In this document: one piece after another, positions 1-9,284 of the stretch
Position numbering within the stretch: the stretch's first letter is position 1
Layout: every line of letters starts with the position of its first letter
Origin: Parahaliea maris
Lineage (GTDB): Bacteria > Pseudomonadota > Gammaproteobacteria > Pseudomonadales > Halieaceae
Assembly: GCF_008064665.1 (NCBI RefSeq)
Contig: NZ_VRZA01000006.1
Span: forward strand, 1 to 64,000
Length of the DNA stretch: 64,000 nucleotides
Direction: 5' to 3'
Notes under the pieces: generated by a model
The model's database searches: none
The model's input: only the letters and a program-made list of their open reading frames with translations
Told to the model about the DNA's origin: nothing
Position numbers and translations under genes: made by a program

Positions 1-38
1 GGAGACGTCGAGCAAAGACGGTGGTATTCCGAAAACAA

Positions 39-66
39 CAAACCCCGGCTAAATAACCGGGGTTTG
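39..66. repeat. Perfect 10-bp hairpin at left edge
   Basis: Ten bases at 39-48 pair perfectly with 57-66 around an 8-base A/T loop. No T tract follows, so by itself it is a poor intrinsic terminator. It lies 11 bases before a clear terminator, so the two may act in tandem for a gene left of the window. Confidence 0.6.
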
Positions 67-77
67 TCAGCAGTCTG

Positions 78-108
78 AGGCGCTGTCCTCACGGGCAGCG
101 CCTTTTTT
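78..108. terminator. Intrinsic terminator between left-edge gene and katG
   Basis: An 8-bp GC-rich stem (78-85 with 96-103) is followed by a T run at 103-108. Read on the plus strand it would end transcription entering from the left. On the minus strand it lies just past the katG stop, where the T tract is less clear, so its use in both directions is possible but not certain. Confidence 0.75.
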
Positions 109-155
109 ATTGGCGTGCAAGCGGCAGCGAGCGGACTCCCTGCCAACAAGCGCGC

Positions 156-2378
156 TTACTTCACGTCGTAGCGGTCCGCGGTCATCACCTTGGTCCAGGC
201 GGCGACGAAGTCCTCGACGAACTTCTCCTTGCTGTCGTTCTCTGCATAGAACTCAGAGACGGCGCGCAGCTCGGAGTTGGAGCCAAAGATCAGGTCTACC
301 GGCGTGGCGCTCCACTTGGCCTTGCCTGAGTCGCGGTCCTTGCCGACATAGACGCCGTCGATGGTCTCCGACTTGCTCCACACCGTCGACATGTCGATCA
401 GGTTGACGAAGAAGTCGTTGCTCAGGGTCCCGGGTTTGTCGGTGAAGACGCCGTGCTCACTGCCGTCGGCATTGGCACCGAGTACCCGCAGGCCACCCAC
501 CAGGGCAGTCATTTCAGGCACCGTCAGGTCCAGCAGGGCGGCGCGCTCGACCAGGGCTTCAGCCGGCGGGCGGGGGAAGTCCGCTGCCACGTAGTTGCGG
601 AAACCGTCTGCCTTGGGCTCCAGTACCGCGAAGGAGCGTGCGTCCGTCATCTCCTGGGTGGCGTCAGTCCGACCCGGTACGAAGGGTACTTCGACCTTGT
701 GGCCGCCTTGCTTCGCGGCTTCCTCGATGGCAGCTGCACCGCCCAGAACAATCACGTCAGCCAGGGAGACTTGGGTCTTGCCGGCTTTCTTGTTGAAGTC
801 CTGCTGGACTTTCTCCAGCTTGGCCAGGGCAGACGCCAGTTCCGCCGGGTTGTTTACAGCCCAGTCCTTCTGCGGTGCCAGGCGAATGCGGGCACCGTTG
901 GCACCACCGCGCATGTCAGTGGCGCGGAAGGAAGCTGCAGATGCCCAGGCGGTTTTCACCAGATCAGAGGTGCTGAGGCCACTGTCCAGAATCGCCTTCT
1001 TCAGCTTCTTGATGTCACGGTCACTGACCTGCTTGTAGTCCGCCTCGGGTACCGGGTCCTGCCAGCTCCAGGTGACTTCCGGCACGGAGTCGCCCAGGTA
1101 GCGGGAGGTCGGGCCCATGTCGCGGTGGATGAGCTTGAACCAGGCGCGGGCGTAGGCGTCCTCGAACTCTTCCGGATTGTTCAGCCAGCGCTCGGTAATC
1201 TTGCGGTAGGCCGGGTCTTCCTTCAGGGCGAGGTCAGTGGTGAACATCATCGGCGCGTGGCGCTTGTTCGGGTCGTGGGCGTCCGGCACCATGCCCTCAC
1301 CCTTGCCGTCTTTCGGTTTCCACTGCTTGGCGCCACCGGGGCTCCTGGTCAGTTCATACTCAAAGCCGTACAGGTTCTGCAGGTAGTTGTGAGTCCACTG
1401 GGCCGGGCTCACCGTCCAGGCGCCTTCCAGGCCGCTGGTCACTGTGTCCGCACCCTTACCGGTGCCGCACTTGTTCTTCCAGCCCAGGCCCTGTTCTTCC
1501 AGGGGAGCCGCTTCCGGCTCGGGGCCGACGCAGTCCGAGGCCTTGTGGGCACCGTGGGCCTTGCCGAAGGTGTGGCCACCGGCGATCAGGGCGGCGGTTT
1601 CTTCGTCATTCATGGCCATACGGCCGAAGGCGTCACGGATGGCGGCGGCGGCCAGCAGCGGATCCGGGTTCTGGTGAGGGCCTTCCGGGTTGACGTAGAT
1701 CAGGCCCATTTCGGTGGCGCCGAAGGGACCCTCGATGCGGCCTTCATCGTTTCGGCGCTGGTCGGTGAGCCACTGGCCTTCCGGGCCCCAGTTCACGTCT
1801 TCCGGCTCCCACTCATCGGCGCGGCCATAGGCGAAGCCCGCGGTCTTGAAGCCCATGTCTTCCATGGCCAGGTTGCCGGCCAGCACGATCAGGTCGGCCC
1901 AGGACACGGCGCTGCCGTATTTTTCCTTGATTGGCCAGAGCAGGCGGCGGGCCTTGTCGAGGCTGGCGTTGTCCGGCCAGCTGTTCAGGGGAGCAAAGCG
2001 CTGCATGCCGCCGTCGGAGCCACCGCGGCCGTCGATGGTGCGGTAGGTGCCCGCGGCGTGCCAGGACATGCGGATAAAGAAGGGACCGTAGTGACCGAAG
2101 TCAGCGGGCCACCAATCCTGGGAGGTGGTCATCAGCTTGCGCAGGTCTTTTTCCAGGGCTTTCTGGTCGAGTTCCTTGAAGGCTTCCGTGTAATTGAAGC
2201 CAGACCCCATGGGGTCAGAGGAGGCGGAGGAGTCGCGCAGCGGCTCCAGGCTCAGGCGGTTGGGCCACCAGTAGTCATTGTCGGGCATGTCCGCCGCGCT
2301 GGCGCCGATCGATGTGGCACCGATCGCACACAATGTGGCAACTGATAGTGCTTTTCTTAGGAATCTGGGTTTGCTCAT
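156..2378 (-). CDS. katG: Catalase-peroxidase with signal peptide (periplasmic KatG/KatP type)
   Basis: Bifunctional heme catalase-peroxidase of 740 residues, removing H2O2. The N-terminal peroxidase half carries the distal motif [10 protein letters not shown] and the proximal heme-ligand motif [10 protein letters not shown]. The Trp, Tyr (GLIYVNPEG) and Met (RMAMND) that form the family's cross-linked cofactor are all present. The degenerate C-terminal half is complete. Unlike typical KatG it begins with a basic n-region, a hydrophobic core and an Ala-X-Ala site near residue 28, so export to the periplasm is expected, as for KatP. The ATG at 2378 is required to include this signal. It is transcribed divergently from the secretion operon. 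A second KatG without a signal lies at 35.2-37.3 kb, so the pair probably splits by compartment. Confidence 0.95.
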   Translation of the reverse strand: MSKPRFLRKALSVATLCAIGATSIGASAADMPDNDYWWPNRLSLEPLRDSSASSDPMGSGFNYTEAFKELDQKALEKDLRKLMTTSQDWWPADFGHYGPFFIRMSWHAAGTYRTIDGRGGSDGGMQRFAPLNSWPDNASLDKARRLLWPIKEKYGSAVSWADLIVLAGNLAMEDMGFKTAGFAYGRADEWEPEDVNWGPEGQWLTDQRRNDEGRIEGPFGATEMGLIYVNPEGPHQNPDPLLAAAAIRDAFGRMAMNDEETAALIAGGHTFGKAHGAHKASDCVGPEPEAAPLEEQGLGWKNKCGTGKGADTVTSGLEGAWTVSPAQWTHNYLQNLYGFEYELTRSPGGAKQWKPKDGKGEGMVPDAHDPNKRHAPMMFTTDLALKEDPAYRKITERWLNNPEEFEDAYARAWFKLIHRDMGPTSRYLGDSVPEVTWSWQDPVPEADYKQVSDRDIKKLKKAILDSGLSTSDLVKTAWASAASFRATDMRGGANGARIRLAPQKDWAVNNPAELASALAKLEKVQQDFNKKAGKTQVSLADVIVLGGAAAIEEAAKQGGHKVEVPFVPGRTDATQEMTDARSFAVLEPKADGFRNYVAADFPRPPAEALVERAALLDLTVPEMTALVGGLRVLGANADGSEHGVFTDKPGTLSNDFFVNLIDMSTVWSKSETIDGVYVGKDRDSGKAKWSATPVDLIFGSNSELRAVSEFYAENDSKEKFVEDFVAAWTKVMTADRYDVK

Positions 2379-2713
2379 CCTGGGTCTCTCTCACGGGTTG
2401 CGAAATGGGTAAAGCAGTCGCTAGCGGGCGTAAGGTACTTATTCCTCGCGCGGAGGGGTATCGGGCCTTACTGACCGGTAACCCTTTGAGTATAGGCAAG
2501 GGTTGGAGATTCTCTCCAATTTGAAAAGGTGAAGGTGGTGTTCGGTTTTTTGGATACATGGCTGTCGTGTAAACAGGCCATCGAAGCAATGATCGCACAA
2601 CCTATCGGTGTGAGCCGTGTCGGGAGTAGTGGACGTAGAGCTTGACGTTTGCGTTGATTCCGCACTACTTTCGATGAGTGCTTTAGCTCTCTCCGGTGGA
2701 GACCCAGCTCGGT
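2379..2713. other. Divergent intergenic region between katG and gspE
   Basis: About 335 bases must hold the promoters for the katG gene (leftward) and the secretion operon (rightward). I see one clear inverted repeat at 2503-2519 and no convincing OxyR or PerR/Fur box. The short reading frames here have no family features, and I treat them as non-coding. Confidence 0.5.
2503..2519. promoter_or_regulatory. 17-bp inverted repeat, possible operator
   Basis: TTGGAGA and TCTCCAA form perfect 7-base arms around TTC, about 125 bases upstream of the katG start. Its size and symmetry fit a dimeric repressor or activator site. I do not recognise the regulator, and the site could serve either divergent gene. 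Confidence 0.3.
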
Positions 2714-4429
2714 ATGCTTGCAAATACGCTTCAGGACTTCGACGAGACGACGTTTGAAAAACGTCTGAAAGAGGCTTTGCTGGCTGAGAACGCCGTGAAA
2801 GAGTCGGACTTCGCCCGCATACACCGGATGCGTGCCGACCAGGCAGGGGATGAATCTCTGGTATCCCTGTTACAACGGTTGGGGATGGTTCAGGAACGGG
2901 ATCTCGCAGAGGCGTTGTCCCGTCTGCTATCGCTTCGCCTGATTGCCGAAAATGATTTTCCTGTTGTTCCTGTGGATTGTGACCGCCTGTCGGAGCGATT
3001 CTTGGTAGACCAGGCCATAGTGCCCCTGGAATTGGATGAGGAACGCTTGCTGCTGGCGATGTCAGATCCGACAGCCAAGTTCGCCATCGAGTCGATGGAA
3101 AAGGTATTTGAGCGGAATGTCGAACCCTGCGTGGCGATGAAATCGGATATCCACGGGGCCCTGCAACAGCTTTATACCAATCCGGCGGGCGCAGGGCAAC
3201 CTTCCGGATCCGGTGTCGATTCCACCGATCCCGATGTTGAACAGTTGCGGGATATGGCCAGTGAGGCACCCGTCATTCGGCTTGTAAACGAGTTGATCCA
3301 GAGAGCCGTAGAATATCGCGCCTCGGATATCCACATCGAACCGTTTGAGAACCAGTTGAAGGTCCGCAGTCGGATCGACGGGGTTCTGTGCGACCTGTCC
3401 GCGCCTGCCAAGGCGATGGCGCCGGCGATTATCTCGCGGATCAAGATTATGTCCGGCCTGGATATCGCGGAGCGGCGTTTGCCACAGGACGGCCGGATCA
3501 ATCTCCATGTCCGTGGTGAAAACCTGGATATTCGAGTTTCCACCATGCCTACGATGTATGGTGAAAGCGTCGTCATGCGGTTGTTGCGTCGGGAGGCGGT
3601 GTCACTGGATTTCGATACCCTGGGATTCAGTGAGGAACAGAAATTCCTGATATCCCGGGCCTTGGACATGCCACATGGGATGGTGATTGTGACAGGGCCT
3701 ACCGGCAGCGGGAAGACAACGACGCTGTACACCGCGCTGCACGCGCTCAATACCGAGGAGCGAAAAGTCATCACAGTGGAGGATCCGGTTGAATACAATC
3801 TGGAAGGAATTAACCAGATTCAGGTGAATCCGGCGGTTGGTCTCACCTTTTCAGGGGCGCTGCGCTCAATCGTCCGACAGGACCCTGACGTCATAATGGT
3901 GGGTGAGATGCGGGATCTGGAAACTGCGAGGATATGCATCCAGTCGGCGTTAACCGGCCACCTGGTACTGTCTACGCTCCACACCAACGATGCATCAAGT
4001 AGTATTACGCGGCTCGTCGAAATGGGTGTGGATGAGTACCTGATAAATTCGACCGTGAACCTGGCGGTAGCCCAGCGGCTCGTACGTTTACTCTGCCACG
4101 AGTGTCGCGAACCTTATACGCCGAGCGAGGCGCTTGTCGAGGAGTTTGCCCTCGAACGTTTTGCCGGGCGCACATCATTACAGCTGTACAGGCCCCGTGG
4201 TTGCGAGGCCTGTGGCGGTACGGGTTACCGCGGTCGTATTGCAATCCTCGAGATGCTCCGGTTAAGCGAAGGAATTCGCGATCTTGTACTGCAGAAAGCA
4301 AGCGCGGGGCAACTTGCCCGTGCTGCAATGGCTGAAGGGATGAATACCATGCTTGAGGACGGCTGTCGCAAGGCTGTGCAGGGGCTGACCACCATCGAGG
4401 AGGTTGTTCGGGTTACGCAGGAGGCCTGA
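2714..4429 (+). CDS. gspE: Type II secretion ATPase GspE
   Basis: Cytoplasmic hexameric ATPase that powers the pseudopilus of type II secretion. The N-terminal T2SSE_N-like region (about residues 1-150) is the usual docking part for GspL. It is followed by the catalytic domain with Walker A GPTGSGKT, an Asp box and Walker B-like DPDVIMVGEMRD, and a His box HLVLSTLHTND. Near the C-terminus are two CxxC pairs (LLCHEC and GCEACGG) forming the zinc-binding insert typical of GspE. The ATG at 2714 has GGAG upstream; an in-frame GTG at 2696 would add six residues. First gene of a tightly packed operon running to 12576. Confidence 0.93.
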   Translation: MLANTLQDFDETTFEKRLKEALLAENAVKESDFARIHRMRADQAGDESLVSLLQRLGMVQERDLAEALSRLLSLRLIAENDFPVVPVDCDRLSERFLVDQAIVPLELDEERLLLAMSDPTAKFAIESMEKVFERNVEPCVAMKSDIHGALQQLYTNPAGAGQPSGSGVDSTDPDVEQLRDMASEAPVIRLVNELIQRAVEYRASDIHIEPFENQLKVRSRIDGVLCDLSAPAKAMAPAIISRIKIMSGLDIAERRLPQDGRINLHVRGENLDIRVSTMPTMYGESVVMRLLRREAVSLDFDTLGFSEEQKFLISRALDMPHGMVIVTGPTGSGKTTTLYTALHALNTEERKVITVEDPVEYNLEGINQIQVNPAVGLTFSGALRSIVRQDPDVIMVGEMRDLETARICIQSALTGHLVLSTLHTNDASSSITRLVEMGVDEYLINSTVNLAVAQRLVRLLCHECREPYTPSEALVEEFALERFAGRTSLQLYRPRGCEACGGTGYRGRIAILEMLRLSEGIRDLVLQKASAGQLARAAMAEGMNTMLEDGCRKAVQGLTTIEEVVRVTQEA

Positions 4430-4430
4430 C

Positions 4431-5651
4431 ATGGCCGTGTTCACCTATCAGGCCATTACTACTGGAGGAGAAACGCGGCGCGGCGACGTGTACGCCGCAT
4501 CTGAGCAGGAGGCGGTCGATAAGATTCAGATGATGGGTCTTATCGTGCTTGATATTGGCAGTGACGATCGCCCGCGGCAGGTAACTGCCGGCCCCTTGCG
4601 CCTGATGACACGGCAAGGCCTTGGACACAGGGACATAGTCGATTTTACTCGCCAGGTTTCGACGTTGGTAGCGGCTGGTCTGCCGCTTGATCGGGCACTG
4701 GACATCATTCGCAGCGTGGCTTCATTACCCCCGCTGGTATCCCTGGTGGAGAAACTGCAGGAAAAAATTCGCAGTGGTGATTCTTTCTCTACCGCTCTTC
4801 GCGGTTTCCCACAGTATTTCTCCGATTTTTACGTCAGTCTGGTGCGCTCGGCGGAGCTGTCGGGAAACCTGGGCGAGTGCATGTCGGATCTTTCCCGCTA
4901 TCTCGACAGGGCCAAGGCCCTGCGTGACCAACTGACATCCGCGCTGATTTACCCGTTAATTCTGGTTGTTGTCACCGTGATTTCTCTGGCTGTCATCTTT
5001 ACCTATGTGCTTCCCGAGTTTGCCCAGATGTTCGAAGACATGAATGCCGAGCTCCCTGCATCGGCAGCATTCGTACTTGGAACGGCTGATTTTTTTAACC
5101 AGTACGGATGGGTGCTACTTCTCGTCCTGATTGTTGGCTACTTTTACCTGCGACAACTGCATCGCGATGAGCAAAGGCGCCTTGCCTGGGATTCCCGCCT
5201 GCTAACACTTCCCCTTGTTGGAGGTCTGGTTGGCAAGATCGAAATGGCGCGGTTCAGTCGCAGTCTGGGCACCTTGTTGAAGGGTGGCGTGCCCTTGATG
5301 GCCGCGCTGGAAATTGCCAGTGAGAGTTTGCGGAACCGATTGATGACACGCAGGCTCCTTGAGGCAGCGGCGGATATCGGCGAGGGCACCGGCCTGGCGG
5401 CCTCTCTTATGGATAGTGGTGTGTTCCCGGAGTTTGCGCTGCAAATGATTCAGGTGGGCGAGGAAACAGGCGAGCTGGACTCGATGCTGCTCCAGGTGGC
5501 GGAGATCTATGATGAGGAGGTGGGCACCGCTACCACTCGAATGCTGTCGATTGTAGAGCCGGTGATGATTGTCGGCCTGGCGGTGGTGATTGGCGGGATC
5601 GTGATTTCCATCCTGTCGGCGATCCTGAGTATCAATGAAATACCGGTGTGA
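4431..5651 (+). CDS. gspF: Type II secretion inner-membrane platform protein GspF
   Basis: Polytopic inner-membrane protein of 406 residues that couples the GspE ATPase to pseudopilus assembly. It shows the two tandem T2SSF domains: the first around residues 65-190 (RQVSTLVAAGLPLDRAL), the second around 265-390 (SRSLGTLLKGGVPLMAALE). Hydrophobic segments lie near residues 170-195, 215-240 and at the C-terminus. The ATG at 4431 follows AGGAGG after only one base past the gspE stop, so translation is probably coupled. An upstream in-frame start at 4404 would lie inside gspE and is not needed. Confidence 0.93.
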   Translation: MAVFTYQAITTGGETRRGDVYAASEQEAVDKIQMMGLIVLDIGSDDRPRQVTAGPLRLMTRQGLGHRDIVDFTRQVSTLVAAGLPLDRALDIIRSVASLPPLVSLVEKLQEKIRSGDSFSTALRGFPQYFSDFYVSLVRSAELSGNLGECMSDLSRYLDRAKALRDQLTSALIYPLILVVVTVISLAVIFTYVLPEFAQMFEDMNAELPASAAFVLGTADFFNQYGWVLLLVLIVGYFYLRQLHRDEQRRLAWDSRLLTLPLVGGLVGKIEMARFSRSLGTLLKGGVPLMAALEIASESLRNRLMTRRLLEAAADIGEGTGLAASLMDSGVFPEFALQMIQVGEETGELDSMLLQVAEIYDEEVGTATTRMLSIVEPVMIVGLAVVIGGIVISILSAILSINEIPV

Positions 5652-6111
5652 GTGGCGGACGAGTGCCCCTCCGGTGTGCTCGAGAGGATTTACACTACTG
5701 GAACTCGTACTTGTCATGGCAATCCTGGTTATGGTGATGAGTATCGTCTCGGTACGACTTGTCAGTTCAGAAGCGGGAGACCTGCGCACAGAAAGCCAGA
5801 AGCTGGCGAGCCAGTTGCGCTATTTGCGCGCCAGGGCTCTGGCCGATGGCAGGATATATGACCTGTCCATCGCGGCCGATGGCAGAGCGTACCGGCTCGA
5901 CCCCAATCAACCGTTAGTGGAGCTGCCCGACGCAGTGCAGATGACCCTGAATCCGTCGCGGCATGGACAAGTAAACACACCTGGTACGGTCTCATTCTAT
6001 CCTGACGGTTCCTCAAGTGGGGCGCGGATTTCCCTTGCCGGAGCAACAGCAGAAGTTCATCTGGATGTAAGCTGGATTACTGGCGAGGTCTCCATTGAAA
6101 AGGGCGATTAA
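5635..6111 (+). CDS. gspH: Minor pseudopilin GspH
   Basis: Type IV prepilin-like protein of 158 residues. After a 17-residue leader comes the prepilin peptidase site RGFTLLELVLVMA, with the conserved Glu at position 5 of the mature protein and a long hydrophobic helix. The remainder (LRTESQKLASQLRYLRARA, then a small beta domain) matches the GspH pattern. It lacks the C-terminal calcium-site DPWGNP-type motif of the major pseudopilin GspG. The start overlaps the end of gspF by 17 bases. In Xps-type operons gspG normally sits between F and H; here there is no room for it. Confidence 0.8.
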   Translation: MKYRCEWRTSAPPVCSRGFTLLELVLVMAILVMVMSIVSVRLVSSEAGDLRTESQKLASQLRYLRARALADGRIYDLSIAADGRAYRLDPNQPLVELPDAVQMTLNPSRHGQVNTPGTVSFYPDGSSSGARISLAGATAEVHLDVSWITGEVSIEKGD

Positions 6112-6514
6112 GTCGCCAGGGGGTTTTACCCTATTGGAGGTGGTCGTGGCACTCGCTGTGGTGAGTGTGTCTTTGACGATGATTTATCGGGCAATTTCGT
6201 CTTCAGCGCGGAATACCGGCACTACAGATGATTATTATCGCGCCCTGCAAATTGCAGAGTCGCGAATGAGTCTGTTATCAGCCCAGTCGCGAACAGCGCC
6301 GTTCGACAGCGGGCTTGTCGGTGATCGATTTCGCTGGGAGACCCGGATTCAGGAGTATCTGAGTCCCCTGGACAGCTCACTGGCTTCGGGCAATCGAAAC
6401 CTGCTCGAGACGAGTGGCGTTCGCCCTTACCTGTTGAGCGTATCAGTGAGTTGGGGAGATTTTGGCAGACGGAAAGTCAGCTTGGCCACAGTCCGACTCC
6501 TGGAGGATCGATGA
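6095..6514 (+). CDS. gspI: Minor pseudopilin GspI
   Basis: Prepilin-like protein of 139 residues with the cleavage site GGFTLLEVVVALAVV starting at residue 9, followed by the GspI-like alpha-helical stretch ALQIAESRMSLL and a short beta domain. In the family GspI initiates the tip complex with GspJ and GspK. It overlaps gspH by 17 bases and shares an ATGA with gspJ, consistent with translational coupling and equal dosage of tip subunits. Confidence 0.85.
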   Translation: MKRAIKSPGGFTLLEVVVALAVVSVSLTMIYRAISSSARNTGTTDDYYRALQIAESRMSLLSAQSRTAPFDSGLVGDRFRWETRIQEYLSPLDSSLASGNRNLLETSGVRPYLLSVSVSWGDFGRRKVSLATVRLLEDR

Positions 6515-7233
6515 TCGGGCATTGCAGCTGTTATCTGCTTCCGAAGGCTCACAGAGGGTGTGGGTTTACCCTTGTCGAGTTGCTCGTGGCTCTGGTCCTG
6601 ATGTCGTTTATCACTGTGCTTATGGCCAGTGGACTGCGGGCGACCGGCCAGGGATGGGAGAAAATTACCGATCGGCAGAACGAGAACGAACACCGCTTCC
6701 AGGTCGACCAGTTCTTGCGGCGACATATCAACAGTGCACGGTTTCCACGGATTCGCGACGAGGAAGGTGTCGGTATGGTGGGCTTCTTCGGTACTGCATC
6801 TTCGCTGCACTTCCTGGCGCCCATGCCGGTCTACGAGAATAACGGCGTCCTCTACTGGTGGAATCTGAAAATTATCACCGACGACAAGACGCGGGAGCAG
6901 GTCCTGGAACTTCAGTATCTCCCCTATCGAGACGGTGAGCCTGTGCGCTATGACCAGGTGGCCGGACTGTCGATGGAAGGTGTATCGCTGCGGCAGATTG
7001 AAGTGGCGAGACAGGTTCGTATCAGCAGTATTCGATACTACGGAGCGACTGGCCGCGGAGGAGGCGGAGAGAGCTGGCTGACCGAATGGCCCGCGGGCAG
7101 CGACCTGGCGCCACGGGTAATCCGCCTGCAGATCGAAGAACTGAATCGGCAGGGGGAGTACGAAGCCTGGCAGGAAATCGCGGTGGCGCCGCGTTTCAGG
7201 GACCAGGAGATTGGAGGTGGCCACGGTGATTGA
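6511..7233 (+). CDS. gspJ: Minor pseudopilin GspJ
   Basis: Tip pseudopilin of 240 residues. The prepilin motif CGFTLVELLVALVLMSF follows a 16-residue leader, and the helix continues into ATGQGWEKITDRQNENEHRF, typical of GspJ. The ATG at 6511 overlaps the gspI stop and is preceded by TGGAGG, making it better than the in-frame start at 6451 inside gspI. The rest is a mixed beta domain of the size expected for the family. Confidence 0.87.
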   Translation: MIGHCSCYLLPKAHRGCGFTLVELLVALVLMSFITVLMASGLRATGQGWEKITDRQNENEHRFQVDQFLRRHINSARFPRIRDEEGVGMVGFFGTASSLHFLAPMPVYENNGVLYWWNLKIITDDKTREQVLELQYLPYRDGEPVRYDQVAGLSMEGVSLRQIEVARQVRISSIRYYGATGRGGGGESWLTEWPAGSDLAPRVIRLQIEELNRQGEYEAWQEIAVAPRFRDQEIGGGHGD

Positions 7234-8209
7234 GGCCCGGAGAAGGGGTTCAGGGGGGGCGATATTGTTATCGGCGCTCTGGTTGTTAGTACTCATGTCG
7301 CTCATGGTGACTGCCCTGACCTGGTCGACACGCTATTCCATACGGGCGGTGTCAGTCATTCGGGACACAATAGAGGCACGCTACCTTGCCGAGGGTGCCT
7401 TCCAGGTGGTGTACGGCAACCTGATGCAGCGCCGGCCCGATGATCGCCTGCTGGGGGACGGTGAAGTGCTGGATATTCCCATCGGTGAGGGGCATGCGCT
7501 GGTGCGGGTCAACGATGAACACGGCAAGGTTGATATAAACTACGCCGGTCAGGCCTTGTTGGCGCGCTTGTTTTATAGCCTCGACGTGGAGATGAGCCGG
7601 GCGGACTCGCTGGCCGCGGCTATCCTTGATTATCGCGATGAGGATCACCTGAATTTGCTCAACGGAGCCGAGGACGACGATTACCAGAAGCGTGGGCTTG
7701 CTTGGGAGGCCAAGGACGCCCCTTTTACCAGTATAGAGGAGTTGCGCCAGGTGCTCGGTATGGAGCCGGAAATATTCGAGGCGCTCAGGCCCCTGGTAAC
7801 GGTTCACACCCTGAGCCGCGGGGTCAATCCGGAAGTGGCGTCGTTACCTGTTTTGATGGCGATTTCCAACGACAGTGAGGCGACCCTGGTGAACTACGTT
7901 GCCCAGCGTCGATCCAGCCGCAGCGCGGGCTTGCCCGCTCCTCGTCCCCCATCGGTCGACCGGCGATTTCTCACGCGAGTACGGGGCGTCATCTATACTT
8001 TATCGGCTGTCGGTATAACCGGGCAGGGTGAGCGCTCGGGCTTGTCAACGACAATCCGCCTTCGTCGGTCGAGCCATGATGCGACTATCACCACACTGGA
8101 ATGGCGGCCGTATTTGCACAGCGATGTGGAGCTGGAACAAGTGTCTGTCAACGAATATTCGAGGATGTCACCATCCCCTTCATTATCGGGGGAACAGGAT
8201 GCAGGTTGA
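7226..8209 (+). CDS. gspK: Pseudopilus tip protein GspK
   Basis: Largest minor pseudopilin, 327 residues, expected to cap the pseudopilus. It has a short basic leader (RRRGSGG) and then a hydrophobic helix ALLWLLVLMSLMVTAL-like around residues 10-30. The globular part contains the family's helical, SAM-like region (DYRDEDHLNLLNGAEDDDY followed by FTSIEELRQVLGM). The GTG at 7226 sits eight bases after GGAGG; TTG 7211 and GTG 7217 are in-frame alternatives. It overlaps gspJ by 8 bases. Confidence 0.85.
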   Translation: MIEARRRGSGGAILLSALWLLVLMSLMVTALTWSTRYSIRAVSVIRDTIEARYLAEGAFQVVYGNLMQRRPDDRLLGDGEVLDIPIGEGHALVRVNDEHGKVDINYAGQALLARLFYSLDVEMSRADSLAAAILDYRDEDHLNLLNGAEDDDYQKRGLAWEAKDAPFTSIEELRQVLGMEPEIFEALRPLVTVHTLSRGVNPEVASLPVLMAISNDSEATLVNYVAQRRSSRSAGLPAPRPPSVDRRFLTRVRGVIYTLSAVGITGQGERSGLSTTIRLRRSSHDATITTLEWRPYLHSDVELEQVSVNEYSRMSPSPSLSGEQDAG

Positions 8210-9284
8210 GGGCCTGGCGCGTCTCGGAGAGTTCTGGGATTGGTGGCTTGGGGAGTTGAAGCCGCTGGTACCGGACTGGGTACGGCGAGCCTTTGCTGTC
8301 GACTCTGCCCGCTTGCTGGTCAGAATCCAGGGTGGCGATGTGATCGTCACACTGGAGGAAGAAAGCGGCCTCCGGGAGCTGGGCAGTACCAATGTCCTGG
8401 AGTTGGATGAGGCAGGTGTCCACCGGTTCCATGAGGAGTTGGAATCCGGAGTTCCTGACAACGTCCATGTCGTGGTTGTTCTTTCGCTGCACGATCTACT
8501 GTCACGGGATGTTTTTCTGCCTCTGGCTGCCGAGCAAAACCTTGCAACGGCCATACGGTTTGAACTGGACCGGCTCATGCCCTACAGGAAGGGGATCACG
8601 GTGTTTGGCTACAGCGAGCCGCAGCGTCTTGAGGCTCGTGAACAGTTGAAGGTAAACCTGTTTTGCATGGAGCGGGCGCGGCTGGCTCGTTTGCTGGAGA
8701 AATTGCGTGCACTGGGCCTGGCTCCCGGCGCAGTAGTACCGGAGACTGATGATTGGGAGGGCGTTCCTACACTGAATATGTTGGAAGCCAGCGACAGGCA
8801 ACCCGAACGGACGCTATGGGATGCGCCGCTTCGGAAGGCAGGCCTGATCTGTCTGTCGCTTGTGCTGGCCGCACTTATTTTCCCTGCTTGGCAATTTCAC
8901 CGTCAGTCGGCAAACTTGACGGCCGCGATCGCGGAGAATCGTGATCGGGCGGAGTTGATTGCCGCCAAGCGGAATGCACTGCGAAGTCGACAGACAGCCC
9001 AGGAGGTCATTCTCTCGAGGTTGCGCACAGACCCTGGAAAACTTGAATTACTGTCCGAGATTACCCGGCTGCTCCCGGACGATACCTGGGTCGCTCGCTT
9101 CGATATAGACGAGGCACGGGTATTCCTACAGGGTGAATCAAGCAAAGCATCCGATCTGGTGGAAATTCTGGAGGAATCCCCCTACCTGGAGAACGTACAG
9201 TTCCGTTCGCCGGTTATCCGTAACCAGCGAACCGGAATGGAGCAGTACGAGTTGGATATGACTTTGTCGAGCGAGGGCGTGTGA
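8199..9284 (+). CDS. gspL: Type II secretion protein GspL
   Basis: Bitopic inner-membrane protein of 361 residues that recruits GspE. A cytoplasmic actin-like domain occupies roughly residues 1-210, followed by one membrane segment around 220-240 (AGLICLSLVLAALIF) and a periplasmic ferredoxin-like domain with a coiled region. The ATG at 8199 overlaps the end of gspK by 11 bases. The 57 in-frame codons upstream lie entirely inside gspK in another frame. The sequence is diverged, and identification rests on architecture plus position between K and M. Confidence 0.8.
   Translation: MQVEGLARLGEFWDWWLGELKPLVPDWVRRAFAVDSARLLVRIQGGDVIVTLEEESGLRELGSTNVLELDEAGVHRFHEELESGVPDNVHVVVVLSLHDLLSRDVFLPLAAEQNLATAIRFELDRLMPYRKGITVFGYSEPQRLEAREQLKVNLFCMERARLARLLEKLRALGLAPGAVVPETDDWEGVPTLNMLEASDRQPERTLWDAPLRKAGLICLSLVLAALIFPAWQFHRQSANLTAAIAENRDRAELIAAKRNALRSRQTAQEVILSRLRTDPGKLELLSEITRLLPDDTWVARFDIDEARVFLQGESSKASDLVEILEESPYLENVQFRSPVIRNQRTGMEQYELDMTLSSEGV

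Noticed and set aside
453-2345. 630-codon open frame antisense to katG
   Set aside because: It lies fully opposite a clear katG gene, has low-complexity Gly/Val/Gln-rich translation and no family motif. GC-rich codon use opens such frames by chance.
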